From Polytrichum commune (Eukaryota; Streptophyta; Polytrichopsida; Polytrichales; Polytrichaceae), in assembly GCA_950295325.1 (NCBI GenBank), contig OX485804.1, positions 67,804,033 to 67,868,032 on the forward strand: a stretch of 64,000 bases of DNA. The letters are read 5' to 3'. Below, one piece after another: positions 21,886-34,800 of the stretch; positions within the stretch are counted from its first letter, which is position 1; each line of letters opens with the position of its first letter. The position numbers and the translations under genes are program-made. The notes beneath the pieces were generated by a model, which was given only the letters and a program-made list of their open reading frames with translations, did not search any database and had not been told where the DNA came from.

Positions 21886-21894
21886 GGAGTTGGA
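21886..21894 (+). repeat. right target-site duplication (9 bp)
   Basis: GGAGTTGGA, identical to the copy at 8802-8810. The two copies flank the terminal inverted repeats exactly. Confidence 0.9.
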
Positions 21895-24480
21895 GGCACA
21901 GTTGCCCGTGACATGGCGTTCGGAGCCTTGAGCCATTACACCCTAAAACTCCGTAATATCAACCTCCATAATGTCACACATTCTGTAATCTCCCGAAACC
22001 CTAGGGAACATATGTTCGTAGTTCACATCTCACTCCTTATTGTCATATTTCACTCCATTATATTATGAAGTTTGTCATTAGTGCAAACCACTAAAGAAGT
22101 CAACCCACACCCTCGCATTGCGTCATGTGTCAACATGTGGAGTGTCTTCTTCTTCTTCTTCTTCTTCTTCTTATGTCACTTGTTGAATGTTGGTGCATGT
22201 GTCCGCCACATTGCCCAGGAAGGCCAAGTGGAGTAGACCAAATTAGCATAGGTGACGGGAGACGAATTCAAATTGTCCTCACATCTCCTTTGTGTTATTC
22301 CATAATGTCACGTGCTACACTAATTATATAGTATCATGCATCCATATTAACACTACAAAACTCTGTAATATCACGTGCACTTCAATTGCCATAGGTGTGA
22401 TAATACGGAGTTTAGAGTGTAATGTGGATTGCTACCGTAGCTCTCTAGTAGCTTGGGCAGAAAATAAATAAGTTTGAAGGTGCCTAATTTTTTTGGAAAT
22501 CAATTTCATTGAGTGCCCAAAAAATAAATAAATAACATTCAAAGAGTGTCTAAAATCACAATAATGCAAGTGACATTCACTAGAAACCAACAAAGTAGCA
22601 TCAAATAACTTCAACAAGTGACATACAAGTAAAAGACAAACTTTAGGGTAAGGAATGTTAGTTAAGAGAAGTGTTTAGTTTAATAATAGTTGCCATAGAT
22701 GAAATTAAGAAAACCATTCATGAATAATAGAAATGACTTGGATGAATATCTAACTTATTTTAAATTACTTTTTGAATTTACCCGATTTTTTAATATTATT
22801 TTTTGGGTTGCCTAACTTACTTTCACACTTTCATTAAATATTAGGCAGAAAGGTGCCCAAGCTGCTAGAGAGCTATCGTATCTCGACGGTGTGAAAGAAT
22901 ACATGATGGGTGTATTTATTATATTAGCTTTCACAAATGGTATTGCCAGGCCGATGTGGTTTACCTTGAGATGAGGATCATTGTGGATGCCGATCGTGAC
23001 CTTCAGGAGGGGAATCAAACTTGGAGAATATTGGGTACATAAGGTAGAGGGTGCTTAAACCAACACTTAGAGGTATTTAGCCTATTTCTAGAGTCCATTT
23101 GGATTTGGATTAGCGGTATTCATAATTGGTCTAGCAAGTTGGCTTACATATAGTAGAAACAAAACCAAATAAGATTGCACATCGTATGATTATACTATGC
23201 ACACTCCAATCATTCAGAATTTGGAGTCCTTTTAAAATTTGCATGTGGGATCTTAATAAACACATATAAGCAACCCCGTAGTCCCTAGCAATGTTCTGGC
23301 ACTTGCCCAATCTAATTCCACTTTTACTCAAAATTGATTCCACGTTCTCTTGAATTGTTCTATTTTTTCATCCAAATTAGTCCCCGCATTGCATTGGAAA
23401 GATTGGATGGTTACGGTGTGTCCTTGGTACATGATTAGGTGGTGTGCATAGATGTTGGTTTTGGGTAGGGTGTTTGTTACAACACCCTCTATCTTAGACC
23501 ACCACCTTTGATAGGCGGCATTGGTGCTTCATTCATTGCAAGTTTATAGCTTAGCTATATAAGTTCACTGTGGATGTCCACATGACTCTTAACTCTAGTA
23601 TGCTCAAGGGTGAAGCATCTCTCATTCAAACCAACATTTGGGTGATGTCTATAGATATTGGATTTAAAAAAAATTGGATATATCTAAACAACTTTGATGA
23701 GAGTGTTCTTGAAGATGAAAGACTTATACTGCATAAATGTTGTTCACACTAGAAGAAAAGTTGTTAGAAATCAAGAATACATCCATACATTTGAAAGCTA
23801 AATTTAATATCTTGACATGCCAAATTTTCATGACATGTAAGCTTATGATTGTAGATACTTATGAGAAAATCATAGCAAGGTATTCTGAGCAATACCATTG
23901 TGTCATTATAGTAATTCTGAGCAATAGCCTTGGAATGAGTGTGCAACACCATTTGAACACTTGGAAAAAAACATTCGTTTGTACAAGTGGTGGCTAAAAA
24001 TATTACATATTGCACAAAAATACTATAATCGACTGTGTGGTCGATTATAGAGAAAGAGAATCACTCTGACAATATCCTAGATTTCAAAATGAATGAGTAA
24101 ATCCTCAAACCGATCCAAGAACCAATAAATTGTTTGTGGATTGAAAGTGCCCAATATCATAAGATCATACCTTATGTGTTCACATATAGACATCATTCTA
24201 AGTTTAATAATGTACGCAAATGGAAGGGTGAGTGTGAAGGGTGGAAAAGAGAAAAAGACTCTCATGTTCACTTTTCTCTTTTATAACTTTCACATCTCGG
24301 CTCAAATTTGAAAACTTAGAATAACAATCTTTACAATTTGCAATATGCTAACTGAATAACATAATTCCCAATCTGATTGGACGCCCAAAATTGTATGTGG
24401 ATTAGAAGTGCCCACAATAGGCCTGCGTTACCTTGCACAGGAGCATGATGAAGCTTCGCATGGATTGTTGAACGCCAGAT
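21895..24480. other. gene-free DNA with (CTT)n microsatellite
   Basis: A (CTT)n tract lies at about 22146-22174. At 24094-24175 and 24340-24432 two partial copies of a dispersed repeat are present (phrase 'GGATT-GAAGTGCCCA'). No open frame with recognisable content or credible exon was found. Confidence 0.55.
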
Positions 24481-24499
24481 GGCGGGCTGCGAAAGAAAA

Positions 24500-25750
24500 G
24501 GAAGGCCTGACGGATGAGGCTGGATGAATTCAGATAGATGAAAACTGTTCATAGAAGAGCCCTTCCAGTGGTAAGGAATGAGGGCTGGATGAAGTCGATG
24601 AGTCTGTCGCGAATGAATGGATGAAGTGGACGAGTCTGGGAAGCAGGGGACGGAGCGATGAGGAAGGTACCCTGCTTCCCAGACTCAAGAAGCGCACAAA
24701 TGACCAACAAAACAAAGCGGCAATTGGAACCCGTGTTCAATTTCTTATACAAATAGGCAACGAAACAAGGCGGAAATTGGAGCATTTTACACACCGTGGT
24801 CTATTTGTTATGATTCAGCGGGTTAGGTATGTAGAACAGAGGTTGTAAATGCAGGAACATTAGCGTGACTGGAGATGGAACGGTACGACGAGTGTTCTGT
24901 GCAGTGGTGGTGCATTTGAGTCCATTCTGCATTCAGCGAAGAGTGACAAGGACTTGGTTGCGCCATTCTCGCTTGCTAGGGCGACAGTCGATAGTGTCAA
25001 TGCAAGGTTTCATTACGGACACCAGAAGCCCACAGACAAGCAACGAGACAATGCCGCAGACCTAACATTCTATGAGTATACCGGAACTCAATTCCTGCGA
25101 TTCAGTTGGTTAGGTACGTCGAAACCAGTTTCGGACGCAGCAATTGGCGCGGGAATCGATCGTGTCATTAACAGGTTTTCATTAATTAATCGTAATTGCG
25201 TTTTAAGAGGAGATTGTTGCTTCGTATCACGGATGAGGTCGGATGAAAGCGGATAGATGAAAATTGGTGTTGCCGGGAAGAGCACTTCCAGTGGTCAGGA
25301 ATGTGGAGTGGATGAGGCGATGAGTCCGTCGCAGAGCAGTGGATGAAGAAGATGAGTCTAGGAAGCAGGGGACGGAGCGATGAGGAGCGTCAAGCTGTGG
25401 ACACAAGAAGCACACAAACAAGCAACGAAACAATGCACCAAAGCGAGCATTCTACATACCGTGTTCAATTCTTGCGATTCAGTTGGTTAGGTATGTAGAA
25501 GCCCGTTTCCAACGCAGGAATTGGCGTGATTGGAGCTGGAACATTACGATGAGTGTTCTGTGCAGTGGTCGCGCATGTGGCTCCATTCAGTCTTCCGCAA
25601 GAGCGAGCGACAATGACTTAGTTGCGCCATTCTCGCCTGCTAGGGTGACAGTCAATAGTATCAATGCAAGGTTCCTATTGTGTAATTGTAGTTGCGCTTT
25701 GAGAGGAAATTGTGGCATCTCGTCACGGAAATGGCGCTCGGGTGAGTCCG
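24500..25750 (+). repeat. tandem duplication of the ABCD2-like gene's upstream/first-exon region
   Basis: Long stretches of 24506-25250 recur in the same order within 25230-25750. Examples are GGAAGCAGGGGACGGAGCGATGAGGA (at ~24640 and ~25360), GAGTGTTCTGTGCAGTGGT (24890 and 25550) and GCGCCATTCTCGC(T/C)TGCTAGGG (24958 and 25624). A smaller module, GATTCAG-GGGTTAGGTA, occurs three times (24811, 25095 and 25474). Copies are diverged, so the duplication is not recent. The right-hand copy contains the proposed first coding exon. Confidence 0.75.
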
Positions 25751-25992
25751 TGTATAGGTCGAGAATCCATATATGCCGTGGCCGAAGGCGGAGAGTGATT
25801 TCTGCGAATTCGTCAGATTCAGAGTCGTTGGTACAGGATGGAGATGACAGTACTGGAGAAGAGTCGGCCAAAGCTCGTGTTCCTCAAGACAGCCCCGAAG
25901 GCGCACTTCTACGCGAGATTGCTTCTTCTTCTTCATCGGATAAGCTACTTAACGGATGCATTGCTGAATTTTTGCCTCCATCGGAACAGAAG
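25549..25992 (+). CDS. probable first exon of the ABCD2-like gene (plastid transit peptide)
   Basis: From ATG 25549 an open frame reads MSVLCSGRACGSIQSSARAS and continues Ser/Arg/Ala-rich with few acidic residues, as plastid transit peptides do. It then becomes acidic and Ser-rich (SSDSESLVQDGDDSTGEE), as expected of the linker before the membrane domain. The next supported exon starts in phase 0 at 26554, so this exon must end at a phase-0 donor. Candidates include CAGAAG|GT near 25992 or TTG|GTACAG near 25830; I cannot choose, so the end is approximate. The ABCD2 assignment of this exon rests on position and composition, not similarity. Confidence 0.4.
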
Positions 25993-26553
25993 GTCTTTAT
26001 TGAAATGTTTTCGAGTTTTTCAGAAACACAGTGGTCATTATAACAGTGAGATACCAATCATCGTATTCAGATATTGAAGACTGCATAACAAAGTCTTTTA
26101 AATTGCCACCAGTACTATCGGTGATTTGTGACGAGGTAGCAATTCAATTCGTTCAGTAGATGTAACCTCAGGCGGTCTTTATTTCAGCCAGAGTTTGATT
26201 GGATACTTCTTGATATTTGCATTGCGGTTGATCATGATCTTGTGATGATTTAAGACACCTTTGTTACGGTACACTAGTTTAGCTGGAATTATTTGTTCAA
26301 TGAGTTCTATCAGGGAGACCTATTCAACCTATTGTAAAATCGTTTGACGTTGTAAATCGCGAAGTCGCTATTTGACAACTGTATTCCATATCGTATTAAG
26401 ATTATGTACACAATGTGGAATTTTAATGTCAGCTGGAAGGGATTGAAGGGAAACTTATTTGTTACAGGGATATGTCCGATGTGGATGGCTTCAATTTGCA
26501 AAATTATGTAGTCGTAACGCAGTCTGCAATGTTGCGGTTCTGTTTTGGGGCAG

Positions 26554-29500
26554 AGACGGGGCTCAGATTTAGCGACTCTTCTCCGAAGGTTCTGGAAGGT
26601 GGCAGCCCCATATTGGAGCTCCGAGGATAAAGTGAAGGCACGTTTATGGTTAGCAGGAGTTTTTGCACTTACTCTAGCTACCACTGGAATCAGCGTGGGC
26701 TTCAATTTTCTTGGACGAGACTTCTACAACGCCCTGGCAAGTGAGTGTGCTAGCACGATGTCTTGACTTCAGTGCCAGTGAGGAACACGCAATTACATAT
26801 TTCCTTTATGTCCTTACGGTTCACCATGTAAACCGCAGCGGGGAGAAGTATAGAGCCGGCCTCTTCGACAGGCGGAGAGAGCTGTCAGAGTCTTTTGAGA
26901 TAATGTCAGAATCCATTGGGCTACGTCTGCGTCTTGATCGGGCCAAAAGTTAACACTCCTGTAATTAGGTCTAAAGTAGGTCCTTCTAGAGTAGATGCTG
27001 CTATTCATCAGCTGGTTTCTGACTGGAGAACTTTTCTTGACAGGTAAAGATCAGGAGGAGTTTTTGAAGCAGCTCACTAAGTATTTTGCAGCTTTTATTG
27101 GAGGCATACCGGTTAGAATTCATTGGAATTTCTTACAACATTCGAGCTTGTTCAGATAATTTCCGAGCTTAGAATTGGTGTCCGGCTAATCATACTATGA
27201 ACATTTCTGACTTCGGCATCATGAACAGAAAGTTGTCCTAGTGTTGAATGTATCCTGCACAGAACACCCTAATTATGTTTGGTCATTCTGCACGTGACTT
27301 AAAATTGTTGTATACTTTTAGCAGAAACGGAAGTTAATTTGAATACCTACCGACTTTCTGAAATATACTGAAAGGTGCTTTTGACTTCATAGGTTTTTGT
27401 TCTGCGAGATTATTTCAGAGACACTTTGGCCCTCAGATGGCGTGGATGGATGACAACTCAGTACCTGGACAAGTACTTTGAAAACCGGACATTCTACAGT
27501 ATCCAGTCCCAGTCACTCATCGACAACCCTGATCAACGAATTGTTGACGATTTGAATGCATTTACGGGCAGCGCTCTAGGGTTTGCTCTCGCTTTGTTCA
27601 ATGCGACTATCAACCTTATTTCCTTCAGCGGCATTCTTTACGGGATATATCCACCATTGTTTTATGTGCTCGTTGTATATTCAGTGGGAGGCACTGCTAT
27701 TAGTGTGGCTTTAGGCAAGGTGAGCTATGCTATTTAGACTTGAATCCAATTGTGAAAGAATGAGTTCTTGATGATCTCCAGGACCACCAATGTTTGCCTT
27801 GTGTGTAAACTCCCTCAACTTTAATTTTTGAGTATCAATATTATACAAAACGTTGGGACAACAACTGAATTGCTTTGCAGGGCTTGGTAGGTTTAAATTT
27901 TATGCAAGAAAAGAAGGAGGCTGACTTTCGTTATGGATTAGTTCGAGTACGTGAAAATGCTGAGTCAATTGCTTTCTATGGTGGTGAGAGCAGCGAGATC
28001 CAGCTCCTTCTCCAGCGATTCAAGCAATCCTTTGACAATTATAGCGTAAGGATTCCTCTTTGCCGGATCTATTACTTTGGTGAGTTGCTCTGGGTGCTTT
28101 TAGCGCGTTAAAATCAAGTACTGAAGTGGATGTGCAGAAGATGGCTTCTAGTGTGATTCTCAATTAAGATGGCCGATTGTTGTTCAATACTCTTCAGTAC
28201 ATGGTTGAGTAATTTATGTGTACAATCTGTTTTGCAAAATTTCCTTGTACTCTGTTTGCAAGGCATTTCAAAAAGTGAATTATTGCTTACATGCGTAGAA
28301 TTTGTGGCTTCTGGTTGTAGACCTTCTGCCCAATATACTTATCTTCTTCACCTCTTTGGGAGTGACAGCAACTGCTAATTGCATCAAGAAACCTGGACTT
28401 CTTTACGAGCTTTTACCGCTATCTCATCCAGCTTTTACCGGCAGCAGTGGTGGCACCTCTGTACTTTGCTGGGAAGATAGAATTTGGTGTTATCAACCAA
28501 TCCTTCTCGGCGTTCAACAATGTCTTGAGCGATTTCTCTATCATTGTGTACCAATTTCAGTCACTTAGTGCTTTCTCTGCTGTAGTCGATCGACTAGGTG
28601 AGTTCCCTGCACAAGACCTGGTGGAAAATGTCTCATGTTGTAACTGTAGAGTCTGAACTTGGATACCACGAGCAGGTTGAAGAGAGCTCTAATGGGCCTT
28701 GGAGGACTTTAACGTAATTTCTTGTAATAGATGAGCCCTCCCCGAAAGTACAATGTTATATTTAGATGTATATATAAAGGATTATTTTCAAAGATAAGGA
28801 CAGCATTCTTTCAGAATCACGTCACAGGGCTGATGGTGTGATTTGTTTGTGTGACGCTCATCAGGTGAATTCACAGACATCTTAGAGGAGCAAAATGCTC
28901 CGTCTCCAGTCATAAATCAAAATGAAGGAACCAAATTGGAATCAATTCAACCTGAGGAGACGTCTCCTAGTCCTGAAGTGTCTCCAATCAAATCACGAAT
29001 CAAATTGATTGAGATCCAAGACTCAAAGAGCACAAAGAATATTGGTGCCCATCCCCTTCTCATACTTGAAAATGTGACGCTGACGACTCCTCAGTACTCT
29101 ATGACCCTCTTTAAAGATCTTTCATTACTCGTCAACAAAGGAGAGCACCTGCTAGTGAGCAATTCCTCACCCTCTCTCCTTCCCTCCCTTCCCTTAAAAG
29201 GATCTCTCTTGTGCATGTCAACTGGTGTAATTCTTAGTACATAGCTTTGCTAGATGTCCTTTCTTAGCAGTTGGCATGCATGAACAACTAGCATTGTGAT
29301 TTGCATTATTTTCACACTGAACTCTTGCTTGATTTATTCGGCAATTCATATTGGTTGCAGGTAATATGGATAATATCGTAGTTGAGGTTTGATTTCATTG
29401 GTCTTGGAAAAAATATTTGTCGCAGATTATGGGTGCAAGTGGAAGTGGAAAGACGTCCTTGCTCCGGGCTATTGCTGGACTCTGGAGATCAGGTGCAGGC

Positions 29501-30981
29501 TCTATCAAGCGCTATGTCAAATACAGAGAGGCAAAAAAAGATGGAGACAGGATTATAGCAGATAATAGTAAACTGGAGACTGATAAAACCAAAGGCTCAG
29601 ATCAGAATTTACCTGAAGAGGTGATTGGCCTGCACCTTTCCTGGAACCTTTGAGAATAAAGTATGCCTGTTCTGTGCTACCTGCGGGGTATGTAACTCTC
29701 TTGTAGAGTACGAAGAAGACGTTGACCTACCTTGTGTTTAGATGGTGTTAATTACTTAATGTTTGAGTTGGGCATGTGGGTTATGACAGGAAGATGGACA
29801 TGAAGGGAGGATCGATGGTGCCATTGTTCGTGAATCTGGAGAGATGGCCAGTGATGAAGTGTTTTTCTTGCCCCAGCGACCTTACATGGTTCTTGGCACA
29901 CTCCGACAGCAGCTGCTGTATCCTACATGGAGTGAAGAAGAAATGAACGCAGATACTGATAATGGTAAAGTCCTGAAATAAAGCTTTGCTTGTAGAAGCA
30001 TCTCTGCTTTTAAAAATTGAACTGGATTTGGGAAGATATAGAGCCATCTCTTAAGTGGTATGCAACCTAAATGGATGTGGAAACTTACTATTGCATTTGC
30101 CATCTCAACCTTAAGGCAAACCATTGTTGGACTGGATCTTTAAAAATATTTGAGGGATGAGAGGAGGTTGGACTAGCACCTTGACTTTCATAATAATCTA
30201 CAGGATGGTATTAACGAGGTTGTAGTACAGGTGAAGGTCGTTCTTGAGGATCTTCTTTTAGAGGCATATTTGTCAATGTGAAGTAGTCATGTAGGTTTGA
30301 AAAGATCAAGAGAGAATACTACGGGGCTTGGAAAATTTCTACATGGACTTACATATATAGTATTGGTACAGGTTCTTTACCTTTTGTTTCTCAAAAGAAT
30401 ACTGGAAAGTCATCAGCAAAGGAGAGGCTCGCCCCCAATGATGCAGAGCTGGTAGAGGTACTAGAACGTGTTCGGTTGGGGCACTTGATGGACCGCTGTG
30501 ATGGTCTAGATTCTTATGTAGAATGGGCTAGTGTCCTGTCTCTTGGGGAGCAGCAGCGCTTAGCATTTGCACGGCTTCTACTCTCCCGGCCTCAACTCGC
30601 CCTTATGGATGAATCAACCAGTGCACTGGACGAGGATAATGAGGTAATTGGGTTTCTTCAATCCTGCTTAGCTTTATCTTGGGAAGAGCACAATGCCATC
30701 AGAGTTGATATGGAGTCTAAATGGTGCGCTTTACTTCAATATGCAAACCAAGTTTTCCATTTGTCACATCATTAACGTATTTGTCCCATTCAAATCCGCA
30801 GATAAGTCTCTATACAGCGTTGCAAGGAGCAGGTGTGACATTTATAAGTGTAGGTCATCGCAACAGCTTGCGCTGCTTTCATACACACATTCTTCAATTT
30901 CGAGAACCCAATCGGGGTAGTGATACGTGTACTTGGACAGTACAAAGACTGGCTGAAAGTGATTCTCCATCAAGGAGATGA
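26554..30981 (+). CDS. ABCD2: ABC transporter D family member 2-like half-transporter (plastid type)
   Basis: Exons are 26554-26740, 27044-27111, 27393-27719, 27881-28045, 28369-28597, 28865-29154, 29426-29620, 29790-29964, 30372-30643 and 30802-30981. All have GT-AG borders and matching phases, giving 695 residues plus an upstream first exon. The membrane domain starts RRFWKVAAPYWSSEDK and includes NPDQRIVDD and the QEKKEADFRYGLVRVRENAE loop typical of the SbmA/BacA-like ABC_membrane_2 group. The nucleotide-binding domain shows Walker A GASGSGKT (~425), Q-loop LPQRPYM (~516), signature LSLGEQQ (~601), Walker B LALMDE (~621) and H-switch VGHR (~655). All catalytic elements are intact. Similarity to Arabidopsis ABCD2 is extensive from memory; that protein is annotated as plastid-targeted with unknown substrate, unlike the peroxisomal acyl-CoA transporter ABCD1. 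The gene converges on the reductase gene about 0.84 kb away. Confidence 0.93.
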
Positions 30982-31817
30982 AGTCGAGAAGCAAGCTTGT
31001 GTCAAAAATCTTATTGTACATTATCACCTGTTCCAAGCTTCTTGCTTTGTGGAAAAGGCAACTTCTGGATCAAGTGTGCATTCATGGGTGGGAATTGTAC
31101 TCTGTACATCACAATTGGAAGAAGCCAATGTTTGCCTTTGTTTAGTCCTGTGAGACTTTCAATGTCGTTCAACTGGTTCTCACCAGCCAATTTGTGGTTT
31201 TGGTGAAGTTGGTGCAAAGTTAGGGGTCTCTTTTGGTCAATTATCTTCTACTTTGTTACACCAAGATGAGGGTAACCAACTTCCAAGCATGGTCAGTTGA
31301 ATGCTAACCTAGGATGGCAGAACCTTACACCTCCAAGTTTTTGGCAGTATCACAGGGTTCACAGCATATGCAAATAGATATGTAGTTTATTAATTCCTGG
31401 AAGCATGGCTGTTTTGAGCTGGCCTACAAATTATGTTTTCCTTATATTGCAATCTGGAAAATCCAGGAAAACCTAAGTATTATACAGCTGACTGAATCAG
31501 GATCGAAGTCTTTGAATTCATGTCATTCTGATAACAATCATTTAGAGAACTTAAGTGCCAATCAGGAGGACGTCCATTGCAGGTCCACCAGTATCCCAAA
31601 CTATCTTTCCAACAGCAACTTGTAGGGAATTGCGTTGTTGCAGTGTCTGCAGCAGAATATTATTTGGACAACAGTGTGTTGGAGGATTACCTAATGACAT
31701 TGAGAGAGAAGTTGTCAACTTGAAGGGTTGTCAACTTGAACAACCCTTGACAACCCTTTCCTAACAAATAATGCTTACTTGCAATATGCTTCGTCAAGCT
31801 GGTAGAGTGAGTATCTG
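30982..31817. other. spacer between two convergent host genes
   Basis: It should contain the 3' UTRs and polyadenylation sites of both the transporter (+) and the reductase (-). A small hairpin around 31722-31762 is built from GGGTTGTCAA / TTGACAACCC. No further gene is supported. Confidence 0.5.
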
Positions 31818-34800
31818 TCACAGTTTTTCCTGCTCTGGAACCTTCCCTACCTCTGTAAATTGGAGATGGCCACCTTCTTTGAACGAAGCAATGGCATCAT
31901 CAAACATGGTCTTCAGAGATTTGAACTTGAGGCCCAGTCGTTCCAGCTTGCTCGTGTCCAGGGTGTAATAGGGCATCGGTGGCATATGTGTTAACCTTAA
32001 GAAAACCAACAGGAATAACCTTAGTGCTGACAACTTATGCGAGTTACTTCATGTGCTGGTTAATCAACAACGACACTTGCAATGGGCAGTGGTTGGTTTG
32101 TCAGTGGCCATAATCTTATGTCTGCTACATATAAGGTATGTGGGCCTTAACTGGTCACTCCTCTTATTTAAGCACTCCCAAGCTTTATAGTTAAGAATGG
32201 ACACCAAATAGACTTTGTGTTATGGTGAGATTGGACTATGTGCTCAAACACATTTAACCATTTTAGGTTCAAATTGTCAACTTTGTTGGGAGGGCATATG
32301 TGATTACTTAAAGAGAGAAAGAGAGTCTTCACTGTATTCCCCCTCTTAACATTTGCATCTCAAATCTGATCTTGAAATTGGAAATGGTAATTTGTGTGTT
32401 TCACAATTGCTAATTGGATATAAGGATTTTCAATTTGATCCCATGGTCAAATTGTCTGTGGAGCTGGAGGTGGCTGCAATAGGGCCGCATATCTTCAAGT
32501 GGTGTGGGGACACAGATTGAAGGTTTGAGAGGGGAAAAGGTTTTTTCACATTGCAGAAATTGGCTAGATGGCTATCCTAAGGTACAGGAGTCTTAAATGC
32601 GTACATTTTTTAATTATCTCACTTCCTAAGATACTAAACATCTGATTAATATGAGATGATTAGCAAATCTAAATCAAGGCTTTAGCCATTCTCTTCATGA
32701 TATTTGGAGATTGTATGAATATCTTGTTCATTATCAAAGTGAAGCTTAGCTTTCTTCTGAAATGACCATATGTGCCGCGACTCCCCCCAATTATGTTGAT
32801 TACTAAACCTGAGATAGTTAACAATGTTTGAGCACATACCCCAATCTTTGTTAAATATATGTAATTTTTTCTTGGATTCAAACCTAACCTCAACTTACAC
32901 TAAATAGCTCTAATATTGTGGGCCACAGTAATTTTCTAGAGCCCACACTAGTTCATATAATGATAATTAATGTGGGCCACATCAATTCTCAGCCCACGTT
33001 AATTTTCTATGGGTGATTACTTGATTTTGTGTTGCTTTTGTCTTGTAACTAATATTCAATGTGTTGTCCCATGTATGGAAATCCATACCAAGAACAAACT
33101 CTTCCCCCTCAACACCCCACAAAATCTCAATCCCCAATGAATTCTACCGCAGACATCCCCCCTCAAATTCAACCCCCAACAATGCATGTACATGGATGGC
33201 TCCTTCATCCCTCCCATCAAAAACCCCAAAGGGCATAGAGAACGGAACATAGCTAGGTCAAGGGTCTCGGTCCCCACAATAGGATACAAATACTAGTGGA
33301 AAACTCCCCAACTACCAAAACATCCTATAAGCCAAACTTAATGCCATCCTATTTCCTATACAAACAATGAAAACACCCAATCAAACACCGATACCTTCAT
33401 TGACAACCTCAATAGTATAATTATGGTCAATAACCACATCATGCATCCCTCCTCACAACACCATCACCCACGCAAACTTCTCATTGCAACAATTGTCCAC
33501 AACATCTATTGGTCCCCATACGAAATTTCCATACACAAAGTCGGTACTATAGTTGCAATAAAACATGTTTCGAAATGAACAAAAACGCTTGTTTCAAATG
33601 GTGCTTCGAAACAAGAGTCTAGGTCCAGGGTCTTGAGTTTCACTGTGCATGTGAGGAATTGGACGACCTTCAACTTGGTACCAAAAAACACAACAAGTTA
33701 TCCTTCTCTCAAATGAAAAAGTTGGTTTTCATTCAAACACACTTGAGGATGTTGGAAAGCATCGGAACTGATGATGCCATTCAAGAATTAAGCCTAATGA
33801 AATTGACATTACCAAGGTTCCTTCTTTAAACACCATATTCGAAATTTTGGGAAAATTCCATGATTTTGGGAAAATACAGTTTAGGTTGAGTCGACCTAAA
33901 CTGTCATCAAATTGGGAGACTGGAAATCTCCCAAAATTTTGAATATGGTGTTTTTACCTTCTTGATTGGAAATTGAAGATCAACATTCTTTCGTTGTATG
34001 AAGCTCACCCATCTCAACGTGTGCCATGAAAATGGGAATCTAAGAGTTTGAATGAAGTTTTGACCATACCAACTTTTGCAAATGAATCTCAATCTCAAGA
34101 AACCTCTACCTCAAGCCAAAGCCTTTTTGAAATAAGCAATTTGGAAAGCAACTCTTATGATGATGATGATTTCAGAAATGGTAGTCATGATGACCATTTG
34201 AGTAGTATAGATGATTTAATTGCTTTTGTTTCGCAAAAAATTGACAGTTGTGAAGACCTCAAGCTTATTCTCGTAAAAAACTGCGCTTTAGCCTTCTTAG
34301 GGATTTGTATAAGTGACGGATTGTAATCTTAGAGCTTATAGTATACTCTAAATTTTCTTTCATGAAATTTGTGTGTTTCAAAATGTTTTGAAACATTTCA
34401 AATCATTTTTTGAAACGTGTTTTATTCGTTTTGAAATGATGTTTCAAAACGCAAATTGCAACTATGATTGACACACATACAAGGATCTCAAAAAACAAAA
34501 AAACAAATGAACTAGCAAATGAAGGAGCCCAAAAGGTTTAACCCACCATCACCCCCCACAAAAACATTGCCCATACCACCCCATACTAGCTTGCTAGCTG
34601 CCCAACAACCACACACAACAGAGCCGTTCGAAACCTCCACGCATTCATCAACGAAGAACACCAAGAACGCAAGATTACTCATGCCAAAAGTAGACTCCCA
34701 TACGTAAATAAATGGCTCTCAAACGACCAAATCAAGCACAAACTATCAAACTACTTTTTGGAAAGCCTTAGGCATATCCGACGCCCAAATTACGCAAACC

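Noticed and set aside
24530-24794. minus-strand open frames near the duplicated upstream region
   Set aside because: They overlap duplicated non-coding sequence and have no domain or splice support.
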